From Allobosea sp. Root381 (lineage in GTDB: Bacteria > Pseudomonadota > Alphaproteobacteria > Rhizobiales > Beijerinckiaceae), in the NCBI RefSeq assembly GCF_001429395.1, contig NZ_LMJT01000044.1, positions 62,001-126,000 on the forward strand: DNA of 64,000 nucleotides. The letters are read 5' to 3'. Both the position numbers and the translations under genes were made by a program. Below, piece by piece: positions 1-8,853 of the stretch. Positions within the stretch are counted from its first letter, which is position 1; the number at the start of each line of letters is the position of its first letter. The notes beneath the pieces are model-generated. The model saw nothing but the letters and a program-made list of their open reading frames with translations. It was not told the DNA's origin and ran no database searches.

Positions 1-577
1 GCGTCTCGTTCGACTTGATCGCCTCCAGCGCCTTGCCGCCGGGCGAGGTCAGATAGCGCGCCACGGCCAGCGCCGCGACGGCCGCGAGCGCCAGCGTGAT
101 GTAGAACATCCAGAACTCGAAGGCTTCGCGCTCCAGCGTCATGCCAGCGAGCGTCGGCCGCGGCACGCGCTTGCCGTCGGCGCCGCCAGTGATCGAGAAC
201 AGTTTCTCCAGCAGCGAGAAGAACACCATCGAGATGGCGAGGTTGAGCATGCCGAAGAAGATCGCCCGGTAGCGCACGATGAAGAGCCCGACCAGCGCCG
301 CGACAAGCCCGGAGGCGGCGGTCGCGATCGGCACCAGCAGCAGCACTTCATGGCCGAGCTTCGCCGCCGCCATGAAGGCCACGACATAAGCGGAGAAGGC
401 GAAGAACAGCCCATGCCCGAACGAGACCTGCCCGGCCCGCAGCAGGACGAGGATGCCGAGCGCGGCCAGCCCCTCGCAGAGCGCGACCGTCAGGATCACC
501 GTCGCCCAGGGCGAGAGCAGCGGGAAGACCATCAGTGCGGCGAGCAGCAGCGCGCCGATGACGAGCTGGCGCGACAT
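1..577 (-). CDS. livM: Branched-chain amino acid ABC transporter permease LivM, partial
   Basis: Inner-membrane permease of a HAAT-family (Liv) ABC importer. The visible 192 residues begin MSRQLVIGALLLAALMVFPL and continue through several hydrophobic segments with the family-typical RAGQVSFGHGLFFAFSAYVV stretch near residues 40-60; the C-terminal part lies outside the window. Its ATG overlaps the stop of livH by one base (TGA at 577-579), so the two are translationally coupled, and the order livK-livH-livM on the minus strand is the usual one. The ATPases livG and livF would be expected beyond coordinate 1. Substrate cannot be read from the permease; the neighbouring CoA-transferase and hydratase make an organic acid as likely as an amino acid. 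Confidence 0.9.
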   Translation of the reverse strand, partial: MSRQLVIGALLLAALMVFPLLSPWATVILTVALCEGLAALGILVLLRAGQVSFGHGLFFAFSAYVVAFMAAAKLGHEVLLLVPIATAASGLVAALVGLFIVRYRAIFFGMLNLAISMVFFSLLEKLFSITGGADGKRVPRPTLAGMTLEREAFEFWMFYITLALAAVAALAVARYLTSPGGKALEAIKSNET

Positions 578-1482
578 CAGACCTTCCTCGTCTGCAGCGT
601 CGTGAACAACCCCTGCGGCTTGATCAGCAGCACCGCGACCATGATCAGATAGGGGATCAGCACGTCGAATTCCGGCGCGAAATAGACCGCGGCCGAACGC
701 CCGAGCCCGATCATCAGGGCCGCCACCGCCGCCCCTTCGATCCGCCCGAGCCCCGCCGTCGCCGCCACGGCGAAGGAGAGCACAATCATGCCGGAACCGA
801 TGCCGGGCGTCAGCGAGGTGGTGGCTGAAGAGAGCGCTCCGCCCAGCGCCGCCAGCGACGCGCCGATCATGAAGGTGAAGAGGTAGATGTTGGTCGCGTT
901 GATGCCCATCGCCATCGCGGCCTCGCGGTCCTGCGTCACCGCTACGATGGCGCGACCGAAGGAGGTCCGCCGCAGGAACAGCCGCAGGCCGACGAGCACG
1001 GCCAGCGCCACGGCCGGGATCAGGATGAGCTGGTAGCTGGTGTAGTAGATGCCGAAGACCTCGACCGTGCCGAGCCAGTTCATCGGCGCGTTGGCGAAGA
1101 GCGGCCGCGTGCCGAAGATCACCTTCTGCGCATCCTCCAGGATCATGAAGACGGCGAAGGTCACGAGAAGCTGCAGCACCTCCTCCTTGCCGTAGATCCG
1201 CCGCAGCAGCAGCGCCTCGACGACGCCGCCGACCACGACGCCGACGAGGATCGCCGAAATCAGGAAGATCGGGAAGGACAGCCAGGTCGGCAGGCCCATT
1301 CCCGCCGCCGCCAACACCGCGCTCGCCGCGACATAGGCCCCGATCGCGTAGAACGAGCCATGGGCGACGTTGAGCACGCCGAGCACGCCGAAGATCAGCG
1401 ACAGCCCGACCGCGACCAGGAAGATCAGCGAGCCATAGGCGATGCCGTCGAGCGCGGCGAGGAAGAGCATTTCTGGAGGCAT
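577..1482 (-). CDS. livH: Branched-chain amino acid ABC transporter permease LivH
   Basis: 301-residue inner-membrane permease, the usual LivH length, with about eight hydrophobic segments. The N-terminal region carries GLSLIFGVLGVLNVAHGSFY (residues 27-46), the hallmark of this family. It pairs with LivM to form the translocation pore for substrate delivered by the periplasmic protein encoded at 1627-2931. A 144-bp gap containing a palindromic repeat separates it from that gene, so transcription may be attenuated or the mRNA processed between them. ATG 1482 is used; ATG 1470 is an alternative four residues in. Confidence 0.93.
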   Translation of the reverse strand: MPPEMLFLAALDGIAYGSLIFLVAVGLSLIFGVLGVLNVAHGSFYAIGAYVAASAVLAAAGMGLPTWLSFPIFLISAILVGVVVGGVVEALLLRRIYGKEEVLQLLVTFAVFMILEDAQKVIFGTRPLFANAPMNWLGTVEVFGIYYTSYQLILIPAVALAVLVGLRLFLRRTSFGRAIVAVTQDREAAMAMGINATNIYLFTFMIGASLAALGGALSSATTSLTPGIGSGMIVLSFAVAATAGLGRIEGAAVAALMIGLGRSAAVYFAPEFDVLIPYLIMVAVLLIKPQGLFTTLQTRKV

Positions 1483-1518
1483 TGCGGCCCGTTCTTCGGA
1501 GGTTCAGACCCCGCACCA

Positions 1519-1607
1519 CGTCATTGCGAGGGGCGAAGCGACGAAGCAATCCGGGGGGAGGTAGAGCTCTTCCGCTCCTGGATTGCTTCGCTACGCTCGC
1601 AATGACG
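1519..1607. repeat. Interspersed palindromic repeat, family A copy 1
   Basis: An 89-bp imperfect palindrome. Outer arms CGTCATTGCGAG (1519-1530) and CTCGCAATGACG (1596-1607) are perfect complements, and inner arms CGAAGCAATCC (1542-1552) and GGATTGCTTCG (1580-1590) are also perfect. A second copy is at 21704-21785. It lies between livK and livH on the same transcript direction. This looks like the short non-autonomous palindromes common in alphaproteobacterial intergenic DNA; no coding role is seen. Confidence 0.85.
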
Positions 1608-1626
1608 GATCAGCCTGTTGAGACGC

Positions 1627-2931
1627 TCACTTCGAATAATCGAAGGTCTCGATCGACTTGTCGTTGACCAGCTCGGGCTTCACCTTGGCGAACCAGTCGA
1701 GTGACTTCTCGCCGACCGGCGTCGTCACCAGCTTGCCGGGATAGAGCGCCATCTTGTCGTAGACCGCGAAGGGGAATTCCGGCACGCGCTTGGTGGTGCC
1801 GAGCATCTGGTCCTCGAGACCCTGATGGTCGGAGCGAATGGTGATCGTCCCCGTCAGCGACTTGAACTCCAGCCCCTCGAAGGCGGCGATGACCTGCTCC
1901 TTCGTCGGCCATTTGCCGCCGGCAGCCGCGCCGGCCTTCTCATAGGCCTTCACCAGTCCGGTCACGGCCTGGTTCATGTGGAAAGTCGGATAGATCGGAT
2001 AGACGCCGGTCTTGTCCTTGTACCTCTTCACGAAGGCCTGCATTTCCGGCGAGTTCTTGTGCTTCGGGTGCAGGAAGTAGTGGTCGCCGCGCGAGCCGAC
2101 GATCACGCCGTCGGGCAGCACATTGCCGAGGCGCTCCAGCGAGCTTTCCGCCAGCGGCAGCACGAAGGTCGACTGTTTCAGGAGCCCGCGCGCCGCCGCC
2201 TGCTGGATGAAGGTGTCGAGGTCGCCGCCCCAGGAGGTCGAGATCACGACATCGGGCCGCAGCGCCGAGAGGCGGGTGATCTCGGTCGAGAAGTCCGGCG
2301 CGCCGAATTTCGGGAAGAGCTCGGCCACGACCTTGACGTCGGGCTTCAGCGCCTTGAGCCCGGCCTGCAGCAGCGCCCAGGATTCACGACCCCAGGCATA
2401 GTCCTGGTTGACCACCGCGACCGTCTTGAAGTCGGGCTTGGTCTTCATCAGGTAGAGCAGCGTCGCCATCATCTCGGCGCCGGCATGGCCCTGGGTGCGG
2501 ACCGAATATTTCCATTTGCCGTCCTCGAAGATCGTCTGCGTCCCGCAATCCCACATCACGTTGACGACCTTGAGGTCCTCCGCGACGGGAGCCAGCGCGT
2601 TGCAGGAGCCCGACGAGATCGCGCCGAACATCACCTGCGCGCCCTGGTCCTGCACCACGCGGCGATATTCCGAGATCAGCTGGTTCGTGCCGGCGCCCTC
2701 GTCGACATAGACCGGCTTCACCGGCACGCCGAGGATGCCGCCCTTGGCGTTGATCTCCTCGAAGAACAGGTCGGCCGCGTTTTTGCCGGGAACCCCGAAG
2801 ACCGAGGCCGGCCCGGACAGGAAGGTCGCGATCCCGACCACCAGTTCCTTCGGCTTCTCCTGCGCCCATGCCGGCAGCGCCAGTAGCGCCCCCAATGCGA
2901 ATGCGGCGGCGGCTGATCCCGTCTTGAGCAT
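1627..2931 (-). CDS. Branched-chain amino acid type ABC substrate-binding protein (LivK-like)
   Basis: Periplasmic solute-binding protein of 434 residues (Peripla_BP_6 family). ATG 2931 is chosen because GGGAGAAGG sits just upstream and the protein then starts with a classical signal peptide, MLKTGSAAAAFALGALLALP, cleaved near AWA-Q. The mature part opens with VVGIATFLSGPASVFGVPGK, typical of this family. It would feed the LivHM permease immediately downstream. A divergent 237-bp region separates it from the CoA-transferase gene, hinting that transporter and enzymes serve one pathway. Substrate unknown: family members bind amino acids, amides, urea, or aromatic and other organic acids. Confidence 0.9.
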   Translation of the reverse strand: MLKTGSAAAAFALGALLALPAWAQEKPKELVVGIATFLSGPASVFGVPGKNAADLFFEEINAKGGILGVPVKPVYVDEGAGTNQLISEYRRVVQDQGAQVMFGAISSGSCNALAPVAEDLKVVNVMWDCGTQTIFEDGKWKYSVRTQGHAGAEMMATLLYLMKTKPDFKTVAVVNQDYAWGRESWALLQAGLKALKPDVKVVAELFPKFGAPDFSTEITRLSALRPDVVISTSWGGDLDTFIQQAAARGLLKQSTFVLPLAESSLERLGNVLPDGVIVGSRGDHYFLHPKHKNSPEMQAFVKRYKDKTGVYPIYPTFHMNQAVTGLVKAYEKAGAAAGGKWPTKEQVIAAFEGLEFKSLTGTITIRSDHQGLEDQMLGTTKRVPEFPFAVYDKMALYPGKLVTTPVGEKSLDWFAKVKPELVNDKSIETFDYSK

Positions 2932-3168
2932 CGTGCCTTCTCCCTGGTTTCCCCGGGAGCACGCTCTTTTCGGCGCGCTTCCCAAACTGGAAGGGGTGCA
3001 TGAGCCTCAGATGAGGACAAGTAGGATAAAGCGATGAGGGCCATAGCGTTTCCCTATGGGAGGCGCCGGGCCAGTCAGGATTTCGATATGGCCGGCATCG
3101 CAAATCCCTATTTGACTTCGCGTGCCGCAGCACGCCCGTGTGGCGCCCAATCCGACGGACGAGGAAAG

Positions 3169-4299
3169 ATGACGGACGCCCTCGAGGGAATTCTGGTTGT
3201 AGCGCTCGAACAGGCCGTGGCCGTCCCGACCGCGACCTGCAAGCTTGCCGATGCCGGCGCGCGGGTAATCAAGCTGGAGCGGCAGGAGGGCGATTTCGCC
3301 CGCGGCTACGACGATTACGCGAAGGGGCAGTCCTCCTATTTCGTCTGGCTCAACCGCGGCAAGGAGTCCTGCCGGGTCGACCTGAAGCAGGCCGGCGACA
3401 GGGCCATGGTCGAAGCCATGCTGGCGAAGGCCGACATCTTCATCCAGAATCTCGCCCCCGGCGCCACGACGCGGCTGGGGCTGGGCGCGGCCGCATTGCG
3501 CGCCCGCTATCCGAGGCTGATCACCTGCGACGTCTCGGGGTATGCGCCCGGCACGCCGCATCACGTCCGCAAGGCCTATGACCTGCTGGTGCAGGCCGAA
3601 TCGGGGCTCGCCGCCATCACCGGCACGCAGGATTCCGGCCCCTCCCGCATCGGCGTCTCGATCGCCGACATCGCCACCGGCCAGGCTGCCTATGCCGCGA
3701 TCCTCGAAGCCCTCCTGCGGCGGGCGCGGACCGGCCAGGGCTCGGCGATCCAGCTTTCGCTCTTCGATACACTCGGCGAGTTGATGAACGTGCCCTACCT
3801 CACGCGGCGCTATGGTGGCATCGAACCGCCCCGGCTCGGCCTCGCCCATCCCTCGATCGCGCCCTACGGCGTCTTCACGACCGCCGATGGCAGCGTGCTG
3901 ATCTCGATCCAGAGCGAGCGCGAATGGCAGATCCTGGCCCGCGAGGTGCTGGGCAGCCCGGCGCTGGCCGAAGACCCGCGCTTCGCGAGCAATGTGCTGC
4001 GGGTCCGCCAGCGCGAGGTCCTGGACGCCGAAGTGCAGTCCCTTCTCGCGAACCGGCCGTTCGGCGAGGTCGCCGCCGCGCTCGACCGTCATGCGATCGC
4101 CTATGGCACGGTCTCCAGCGTCGGCGATCTGATCACCCACCCCGCCGCGACCACGCTCGCCGTGGCGACGCCGCTCGGCGAGGTCGAGGTGCTGGCCCCG
4201 CCCGCTATCGTCGACGGCAACAGGGTCGCCCCACGCCCGGTGCCGGCGCTCGGCCAGCACGACGCGGCGCTGCGCGCCGAGTTCGCCTCGAACTGCTGA
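3169..4299 (+). CDS. CaiB/BaiF family (class III) CoA-transferase
   Basis: 376 residues, somewhat shorter than the roughly 400-430 usual for the family. It transfers CoA between an acyl-CoA and a carboxylic acid in the cytoplasm. The fold signature is present, and Asp167 in SIADIATG aligns with the nucleophilic aspartate of formyl-CoA transferase. ATG 3169 is preferred because GAGGAAAG precedes it; an in-frame longer reading from 3034 lacks a ribosome site. The next gene, 55 bp on, is a MaoC/HTD2-type hydratase, so the pair could activate a dicarboxylic or hydroxy acid and hydrate or dehydrate the thioester, as in mesaconyl-CoA or citramalyl-CoA chemistry. The exact substrate is inference. 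Confidence 0.88.
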   Translation: MTDALEGILVVALEQAVAVPTATCKLADAGARVIKLERQEGDFARGYDDYAKGQSSYFVWLNRGKESCRVDLKQAGDRAMVEAMLAKADIFIQNLAPGATTRLGLGAAALRARYPRLITCDVSGYAPGTPHHVRKAYDLLVQAESGLAAITGTQDSGPSRIGVSIADIATGQAAYAAILEALLRRARTGQGSAIQLSLFDTLGELMNVPYLTRRYGGIEPPRLGLAHPSIAPYGVFTTADGSVLISIQSEREWQILAREVLGSPALAEDPRFASNVLRVRQREVLDAEVQSLLANRPFGEVAAALDRHAIAYGTVSSVGDLITHPAATTLAVATPLGEVEVLAPPAIVDGNRVAPRPVPALGQHDAALRAEFASNC

Positions 4300-4354
4300 A
4301 CGAGCGACAGACGAAGCTCGTGCAACACGCCCCCTTGCGACCGAAAGCTGCGCC

Positions 4355-5203
4355 ATGGACATCGACCACCTCAGAAGCTGGATCGGCAACACGCAAGAGG
4401 CTTCGGACCTGATCACGCCGCGGCTCGTCGCCAGCTATGCGGCAACTTTCGCCCCGCATCTCGCGCCCTGTGCCGCCGGCGAGGCTCCCCTCGCCCTGCA
4501 CTGGTGCCTCGCGCCGCCGATCGCGCCGATGGCCGCGCTGGGCCTCGACGGGCACCCGGCCAAAGGCGGCTTCCTGCCGCCCGTGCCGCTGCCGCGGCGG
4601 ATGTGGGCCGGCGGCTCGATCGAAACGCTCGCGCCGCTGCGCGAAGGCGATCTGGTGACGCGGCGCTCGCGCATCGGAGACATCGTCGCCAAGGAAGGCC
4701 GTACCGGAGCGCTCTGTTTCGTCGCGGTCGAGCACGAATTCTCCACGCCGCGCGGAGTGGCTCTGCGCGAGCGTCACGACATCGTCTATCGCGAGGCTTC
4801 CGCGCAGGCGCCTACCGCCGCGGCCGCCCCGCCGGAAGCGGCCGCGCCCCAGCCCGCCGACCTGGCCTGGGAGGTCGAGGCGAGCCCGGTCCTGCTGTTC
4901 CGCTATTCGGCGCTGACCTTCAACGGCCACCGCATCCATTACGACCTGCCCTATGCCACCGGCGAGGAGGGCTATGCCGGGCTCGTCGTCCACGGGCCGA
5001 TCCAGGCCACGCTGATGCTGAACATCGCCGCGACGCTGTCCGGCAGCGCGACGCTGAAGCTCGACTATCGCGGCCTGAAGCCGCTGATCGCCGGCGGCTC
5101 GTTCCAGGTGAAGGCGCGGCGGAAGGATGACGGGACAATCCGGACCTGGACGGAAGGGTCCGACGGCTATGTGCGCATGGAGGGCACGGCGCACCTCACC
5201 TGA
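4355..5203 (+). CDS. MaoC/HTD2-type acyl-CoA hydratase (mesaconyl-C4-CoA hydratase-like)
   Basis: 282 residues forming a double hot-dog protein: an N-terminal FAS1-dehydratase-like half and a C-terminal MaoC half. Around residues 185-215 the hydratase-2 signature reads FNGHRIHYDLPYA, followed by LVVHGP, giving the Asp/His pair of R-hydratases. Length and layout match 3-methylfumaryl/mesaconyl-C4-CoA hydratases and fungal HTD2-like proteins. It follows the class III CoA-transferase closely, a common pairing for this family, and ends 18 bp before the convergent LysR gene. Likely acts on a CoA thioester made by the transferase. Substrate assignment is tentative. Confidence 0.85.
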   Translation: MDIDHLRSWIGNTQEASDLITPRLVASYAATFAPHLAPCAAGEAPLALHWCLAPPIAPMAALGLDGHPAKGGFLPPVPLPRRMWAGGSIETLAPLREGDLVTRRSRIGDIVAKEGRTGALCFVAVEHEFSTPRGVALRERHDIVYREASAQAPTAAAAPPEAAAPQPADLAWEVEASPVLLFRYSALTFNGHRIHYDLPYATGEEGYAGLVVHGPIQATLMLNIAATLSGSATLKLDYRGLKPLIAGGSFQVKARRKDDGTIRTWTEGSDGYVRMEGTAHLT

Positions 5204-5221
5204 AGCAGGGCGCCGGCCGTC

Positions 5222-6184
5222 TCAGCCATAAAGCTCCGGAGGCCCGCTATCTTCGCCCAATGTCGCGGACCAGCTCTCGTCGGTGACGAGGCCGCGCAGG
5301 ATCTCCCAGGAGAGCTGCCCGATGGCGCGGGCGGCGGCCGGCATCGGCCGTTCCCTCGAAAAGGCGAGATAGACCTTGCGGTGGAGCGAGGGCTGCACGA
5401 TCGGCCAGGTCTGGAAGATGCCGGCCCGCTCCTGTGCCGCGACCGCCATGCGCGGCAGGATGCTGTAGCCCAGGCCGTGTTCGACCAGCCGCTTGATCTG
5501 CCCATAGGACTCGATCTCGATCGCCGGCTGGATGGTGGCTCCCGCCTCCCCGGCCGCCTCGTCGATCTGGTCGCGCAGGCCATGGCCGGGACCGGGCAGG
5601 ATCAGGTCGAGCGGGGCAGCATCGGCGAGGGCGACGGGCGTTCCCGCCTCGGCCGGCGCCTGCGCCGCACCCGCCGCCGCGAACAGGCAGAGTTCCTCGG
5701 TCAGGACGTGGTGGATGCCGAGCCCCTTCGGATCCGAGGTCGAGTAGATCACGGCGAGATCGACCTCGCCGCGCCTGAGCCAGTCCAGCACGAAGCCGCT
5801 CATCGCCTCGGCGATACGGATGCGGATCGCCGGATAGCGGCCGCGCGCCGCCTGGATCAGCGGCACGCTGAACTGCTCGCTGACCGTGCCGGGCAGGCCG
5901 ATCCTGACCTCGCCGGCTGGCAGCTCGGCCTCGCCGCGCACCTGCTCGGGCAGTGCCGCAAATTCGGCGAGGATCGAACGTGCCCGCGTCAGCAGGCGCT
6001 CGCCTGCTTCCGTCGGCAGGACGCCGCGCGTGCCGCGATGCAGCAGCGCAACCCCCAGCTCCTCCTCCATATGGCGCAGATGCTGGCTCAACGCCGGTTG
6101 CGCCACACGCAGCTTCGTCGCCGCCTTGGAGAAGGAGCCCTGCTCGACAATGGCCGCAAAATAGCGGAGCTGGCGTAGATCCAT
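5222..6184 (-). CDS. LysR family transcriptional regulator
   Basis: 320-residue regulator. The N-terminal winged helix-turn-helix is clear: MDLRQLRYFAAIVEQGSFSK, followed by AATKLRVAQPALSQHLRHME. The rest is a LysR substrate-binding domain of periplasmic-binding-protein type. ATG 6184 is selected because the protein begins exactly at the canonical LysR N-terminus; the reading frame stays open upstream to 6592 but without LysR homology. It faces the Tat-exported MBL-fold gene at 6465 across a 280-bp divergent region, so that gene is the most likely target, with the convergent CoA-transferase/hydratase pair a second candidate. Confidence 0.92.
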   Translation of the reverse strand: MDLRQLRYFAAIVEQGSFSKAATKLRVAQPALSQHLRHMEEELGVALLHRGTRGVLPTEAGERLLTRARSILAEFAALPEQVRGEAELPAGEVRIGLPGTVSEQFSVPLIQAARGRYPAIRIRIAEAMSGFVLDWLRRGEVDLAVIYSTSDPKGLGIHHVLTEELCLFAAAGAAQAPAEAGTPVALADAAPLDLILPGPGHGLRDQIDEAAGEAGATIQPAIEIESYGQIKRLVEHGLGYSILPRMAVAAQERAGIFQTWPIVQPSLHRKVYLAFSRERPMPAAARAIGQLSWEILRGLVTDESWSATLGEDSGPPELYG

Positions 6185-6464
6185 CGCCGTTTTCGTCTCG
6201 CAGTGACCGCGCTCGTGCCTGAATAGCCGGGTGGGGTGGCGAAGGCCAGCGCGGGCGCCCCGCGGCACAGGGGAGCGCCCGTCGTTACGCAGCGGCAGCT
6301 TTGCGTTATGGTCGCTAGATCGAACCGATATTGGTCCGGCCACTGGCGCAGGTGCATCCTCCCGCCCAGGTGGCGCGACAGGGCTGCTAGGGCCGACACG
6401 TTCCACCGCCGAAGAACTGCCGACGGCCGATGCCGGAAGCCACGACCGCACAGGAGGAAATGCC

Positions 6465-7463
6465 GTGTCCGACGACAAGTTCGTTCCGCCGTCCGCAAGC
6501 CGCCGCGGCTTCCTGGGGTCGGCGGCGGCTCTGGCCGCAGGGGCAGTGCTGCCCTTCGGCGCTCCGGCCTTCGCCAAGGCGCCGCTCTCCAAGACCCAGC
6601 CCGCCTATTTCTATCGCTTCATGCTCGGCAATGCCGAGGTGACGGTCGTCTCGGACGGACCGCTGCCACTCGGCGACCCCGGCACCAGCTTCCTCGGCGT
6701 GCCCAAGGAAACCGTCTACGGCATGCTGGAGACGAACTTCCTGCCCAAGGACAACGTCGTCCTCGAGCAGAACATCCCGATCGTGAATTTCGGCGACCGG
6801 CTGGTGATGTTCGACACCGGCATGGGCTTCTCGAAGGCCTTCGGCCCGACCACCGGCCGGCTGATGAAGAGCCTAGAGGAAGCCGGATTCAAGCCCGCCG
6901 ACGTCGACGACATCGTCTGCAGCCACGCCCATATCGATCATATCGGCGGCATCTGCACGGCGGACGGCAAGGCGCTGTTCCCGAATGCCCGCATCCATAT
7001 CAGCCAGGTCGACTTCGATTTCTGGACCGACGAGAGCAAGCTTGGCTCGCCGCTCAAGGCCTTCATCGAGCATGCGCGCGCCAATCTCCTGCCGGTGCGC
7101 GACCGCATCGTCTTCTTCAAGGACCAGCAGGAGTTCCTGCCCGGCGTGCAGGCCCTCGCGGCGCCGGGGCACACGGCGGGCCACCACATCTTCAAGGTGG
7201 CCTCGAACGGCAAGTCCTTCGCCTTCCTCGGCGACCTGACGCACCACGCCATCCTGTTGACCGAGAACCCGCGCCTCGAATTCGCCTATGACAGCGACCC
7301 GAAACAGGCCGTGCAATCGCGTGTCCGGCTGCTGACCATGCTGACCGAGGAGAAGATGCCGGTGATGTCCTATCACTTCGCCTGGCCGGGCTTCGGCAAT
7401 CTCGTCAAGGCAGGCGACGGCTTCCGCTACCTGCCCGCGCCTATGCAGCTCGTGCCGGTCTGA
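6465..7463 (+). CDS. Tat-exported metallo-beta-lactamase fold hydrolase
   Basis: 332 residues. GTG 6465 is preferred: AGGAGG lies about 8 bases upstream and the product begins with a twin-arginine signal, SRRGFL at residues 12-17, followed by a hydrophobic AAALAAGAVLPFG stretch ending at AFA. The zinc-binding motif H154-A-H156-I-D158-H159 is intact, followed by a distal GHTAGHH histidine and the GDLTHH aspartate. Similar exported MBL-fold proteins include lactonases and other esterases, but no substrate can be read here. It is transcribed away from the LysR gene at 5222-6184, its probable regulator. Confidence 0.88.
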   Translation: MSDDKFVPPSASRRGFLGSAAALAAGAVLPFGAPAFAKAPLSKTQPAYFYRFMLGNAEVTVVSDGPLPLGDPGTSFLGVPKETVYGMLETNFLPKDNVVLEQNIPIVNFGDRLVMFDTGMGFSKAFGPTTGRLMKSLEEAGFKPADVDDIVCSHAHIDHIGGICTADGKALFPNARIHISQVDFDFWTDESKLGSPLKAFIEHARANLLPVRDRIVFFKDQQEFLPGVQALAAPGHTAGHHIFKVASNGKSFAFLGDLTHHAILLTENPRLEFAYDSDPKQAVQSRVRLLTMLTEEKMPVMSYHFAWPGFGNLVKAGDGFRYLPAPMQLVPV

Positions 7464-7508
7464 GGGGGCGAAGCAAGAAGGACGAAACGGAGCTTTTGGC
7501 TACCGCGT

Positions 7509-7650
7509 CATTCCGGGCTTCGCGAAGGGAAGAGCCTGGAACCCATAACCGCTGTCCAGGCAGGAGAAGGCGAGCCCGGCGCCGAGCCTACTCGCAAGGC
7601 AGGCCGTGTTCGTGGGTTCCGGGCTCAGGCCTGCGGCCTGCCCCGGAATG
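7509..7650. repeat. Interspersed palindromic repeat, family D
   Basis: A 142-bp imperfect palindrome filling the 215-bp gap between convergent genes. Outer arms CATTCCGGG (7509-7517) and CCCGGAATG (7642-7650) and inner arms GGAACCCA (7538-7545) and TGGGTTCC (7613-7620) are perfect complements. A small hairpin CAGGCC-TGC-GGCCTG sits near the right arm. No protein-coding content; its place between two gene 3-prime ends is compatible with a bidirectional terminator or RNA-stabilising role. Confidence 0.8.
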
Positions 7651-7678
7651 GCACGCGCTTACAAGCCCAAATCGTCGG

Positions 7679-8650
7679 CTATGCCGGGTCTGATAGCAGG
7701 ACTTCGTAAACCGGCGCCCCTCCCGCTTCGTCGATCTCGATCTCCGCTTCGAGCAGGCGCTGGAAGGCGATCTCCGCCGGGCTCATCTCCAGCGACGGGT
7801 TGCAGATGAGGTAGAGGTCGGCGCCGAGGCCGACGCCCGCACCGGACAGGTTCCAGAGCGTGCCGGCATCCACCGCATCCTGCACGGACGCGAGCGGCAG
7901 GATGCCGATGCCCATGCCGGCGGCGATCATCCGCGCGACCTCCTCCAGATTGGGGCTGGTTCCAACCGTCCGGCTGCCGAGGCCCACCCCTTCCCGCAAC
8001 GCGACCATCGGTTCCAGCGCCCCGTCCTGCCCGCAGGCGAGGGCGACGAAGGGCTCTTCCGCCAGATCGTGCAGCGGCACGTCGCGGCGGCCATGCAGCG
8101 GGTGGTCGCGCCCGCACAGGATGCCGAACTCCTCGCGCAGCAACCGCCTGCAGCTCAGGCCGGCGAGCGGGTTCGGCAGCAGGCAGATCCCGAATGGGCC
8201 GAGCTTCTGCGATACCGACCGTACGATGTCCTGGCTGGTCGCGACGTCGATCCGGACCATGACGGAGGGGTGGTTGCGGTTGAGCCGGGTCAGCGCCCGG
8301 TCCAGTGCCGGCAGGACGACATGGGTCACGACCTGGATCCGGACCAGCCCGGTCAGCTCGTCATGCTCCTCCGAGAGCTTGTCGCCGATCCGGGCGACAC
8401 TGCGATAGATCTCGACGCATTCCTTATGGAGCAGCTCGCCGCGCTTGGTCAGGACGAAGCGGCGGCTGTCGCGCTGCACGAGTTGCCCGCCGAGCGTTTC
8501 CTCCAGCCGCTGCAGGGCGGCGCTCACCGAAGGCTGGCGCACCAGCAGCCGCTCGGCCGCGCGCGTGATGCTGCGCTCCTCGACGATCACCAGGAACGTG
8601 TGCAGGAGGTTCCAGTTCAGGTGATGCAGTTTCGGGCGCTTTGCCGTCAC
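7679..8650 (-). CDS. LysR family transcriptional regulator
   Basis: 323 residues starting at GTG 8650, preceded by GGAGAG; an open frame continues upstream to 8779 but is not LysR-like. The DNA-binding domain covers roughly residues 10-70 (WNLLHTFLVIVEERSITRAA, then RLLVRQPSVSAALQRLEE), followed by a co-inducer domain. It is divergent from the creatininase/gamma-glutamyltransferase/dehydrogenase run beginning at 8854, with a 203-bp shared promoter region, and therefore probably controls that operon. The inducer is unknown. Confidence 0.91.
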   Translation of the reverse strand: MTAKRPKLHHLNWNLLHTFLVIVEERSITRAAERLLVRQPSVSAALQRLEETLGGQLVQRDSRRFVLTKRGELLHKECVEIYRSVARIGDKLSEEHDELTGLVRIQVVTHVVLPALDRALTRLNRNHPSVMVRIDVATSQDIVRSVSQKLGPFGICLLPNPLAGLSCRRLLREEFGILCGRDHPLHGRRDVPLHDLAEEPFVALACGQDGALEPMVALREGVGLGSRTVGTSPNLEEVARMIAAGMGIGILPLASVQDAVDAGTLWNLSGAGVGLGADLYLICNPSLEMSPAEIAFQRLLEAEIEIDEAGGAPVYEVLLSDPA

Positions 8651-8853
8651 GAACCCTCTCTCCGGCTGCCCGCCGCCCCCGCTCGCGGAGCCCCCTTTTC
8701 GCGCCCGCGGAAGGGAATCGCAAGCCAGCCGGCGTGACGGCCCCGGGCCCCATGCCATGAACAGGCGAGGTTCGTGCAAGCGTTCCCGGGTTGCGTCTTG
8801 CAGGATGACGATCCAACCCTGTTCGTCCCGACCCCGTCCAAGGATTGCAGCTG

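Noticed and set aside
1519-1607. Possible insertion-sequence ends
   Set aside because: Arms enclose only about 65 bases with no transposase frame or target-site duplication; fits a short interspersed palindrome.
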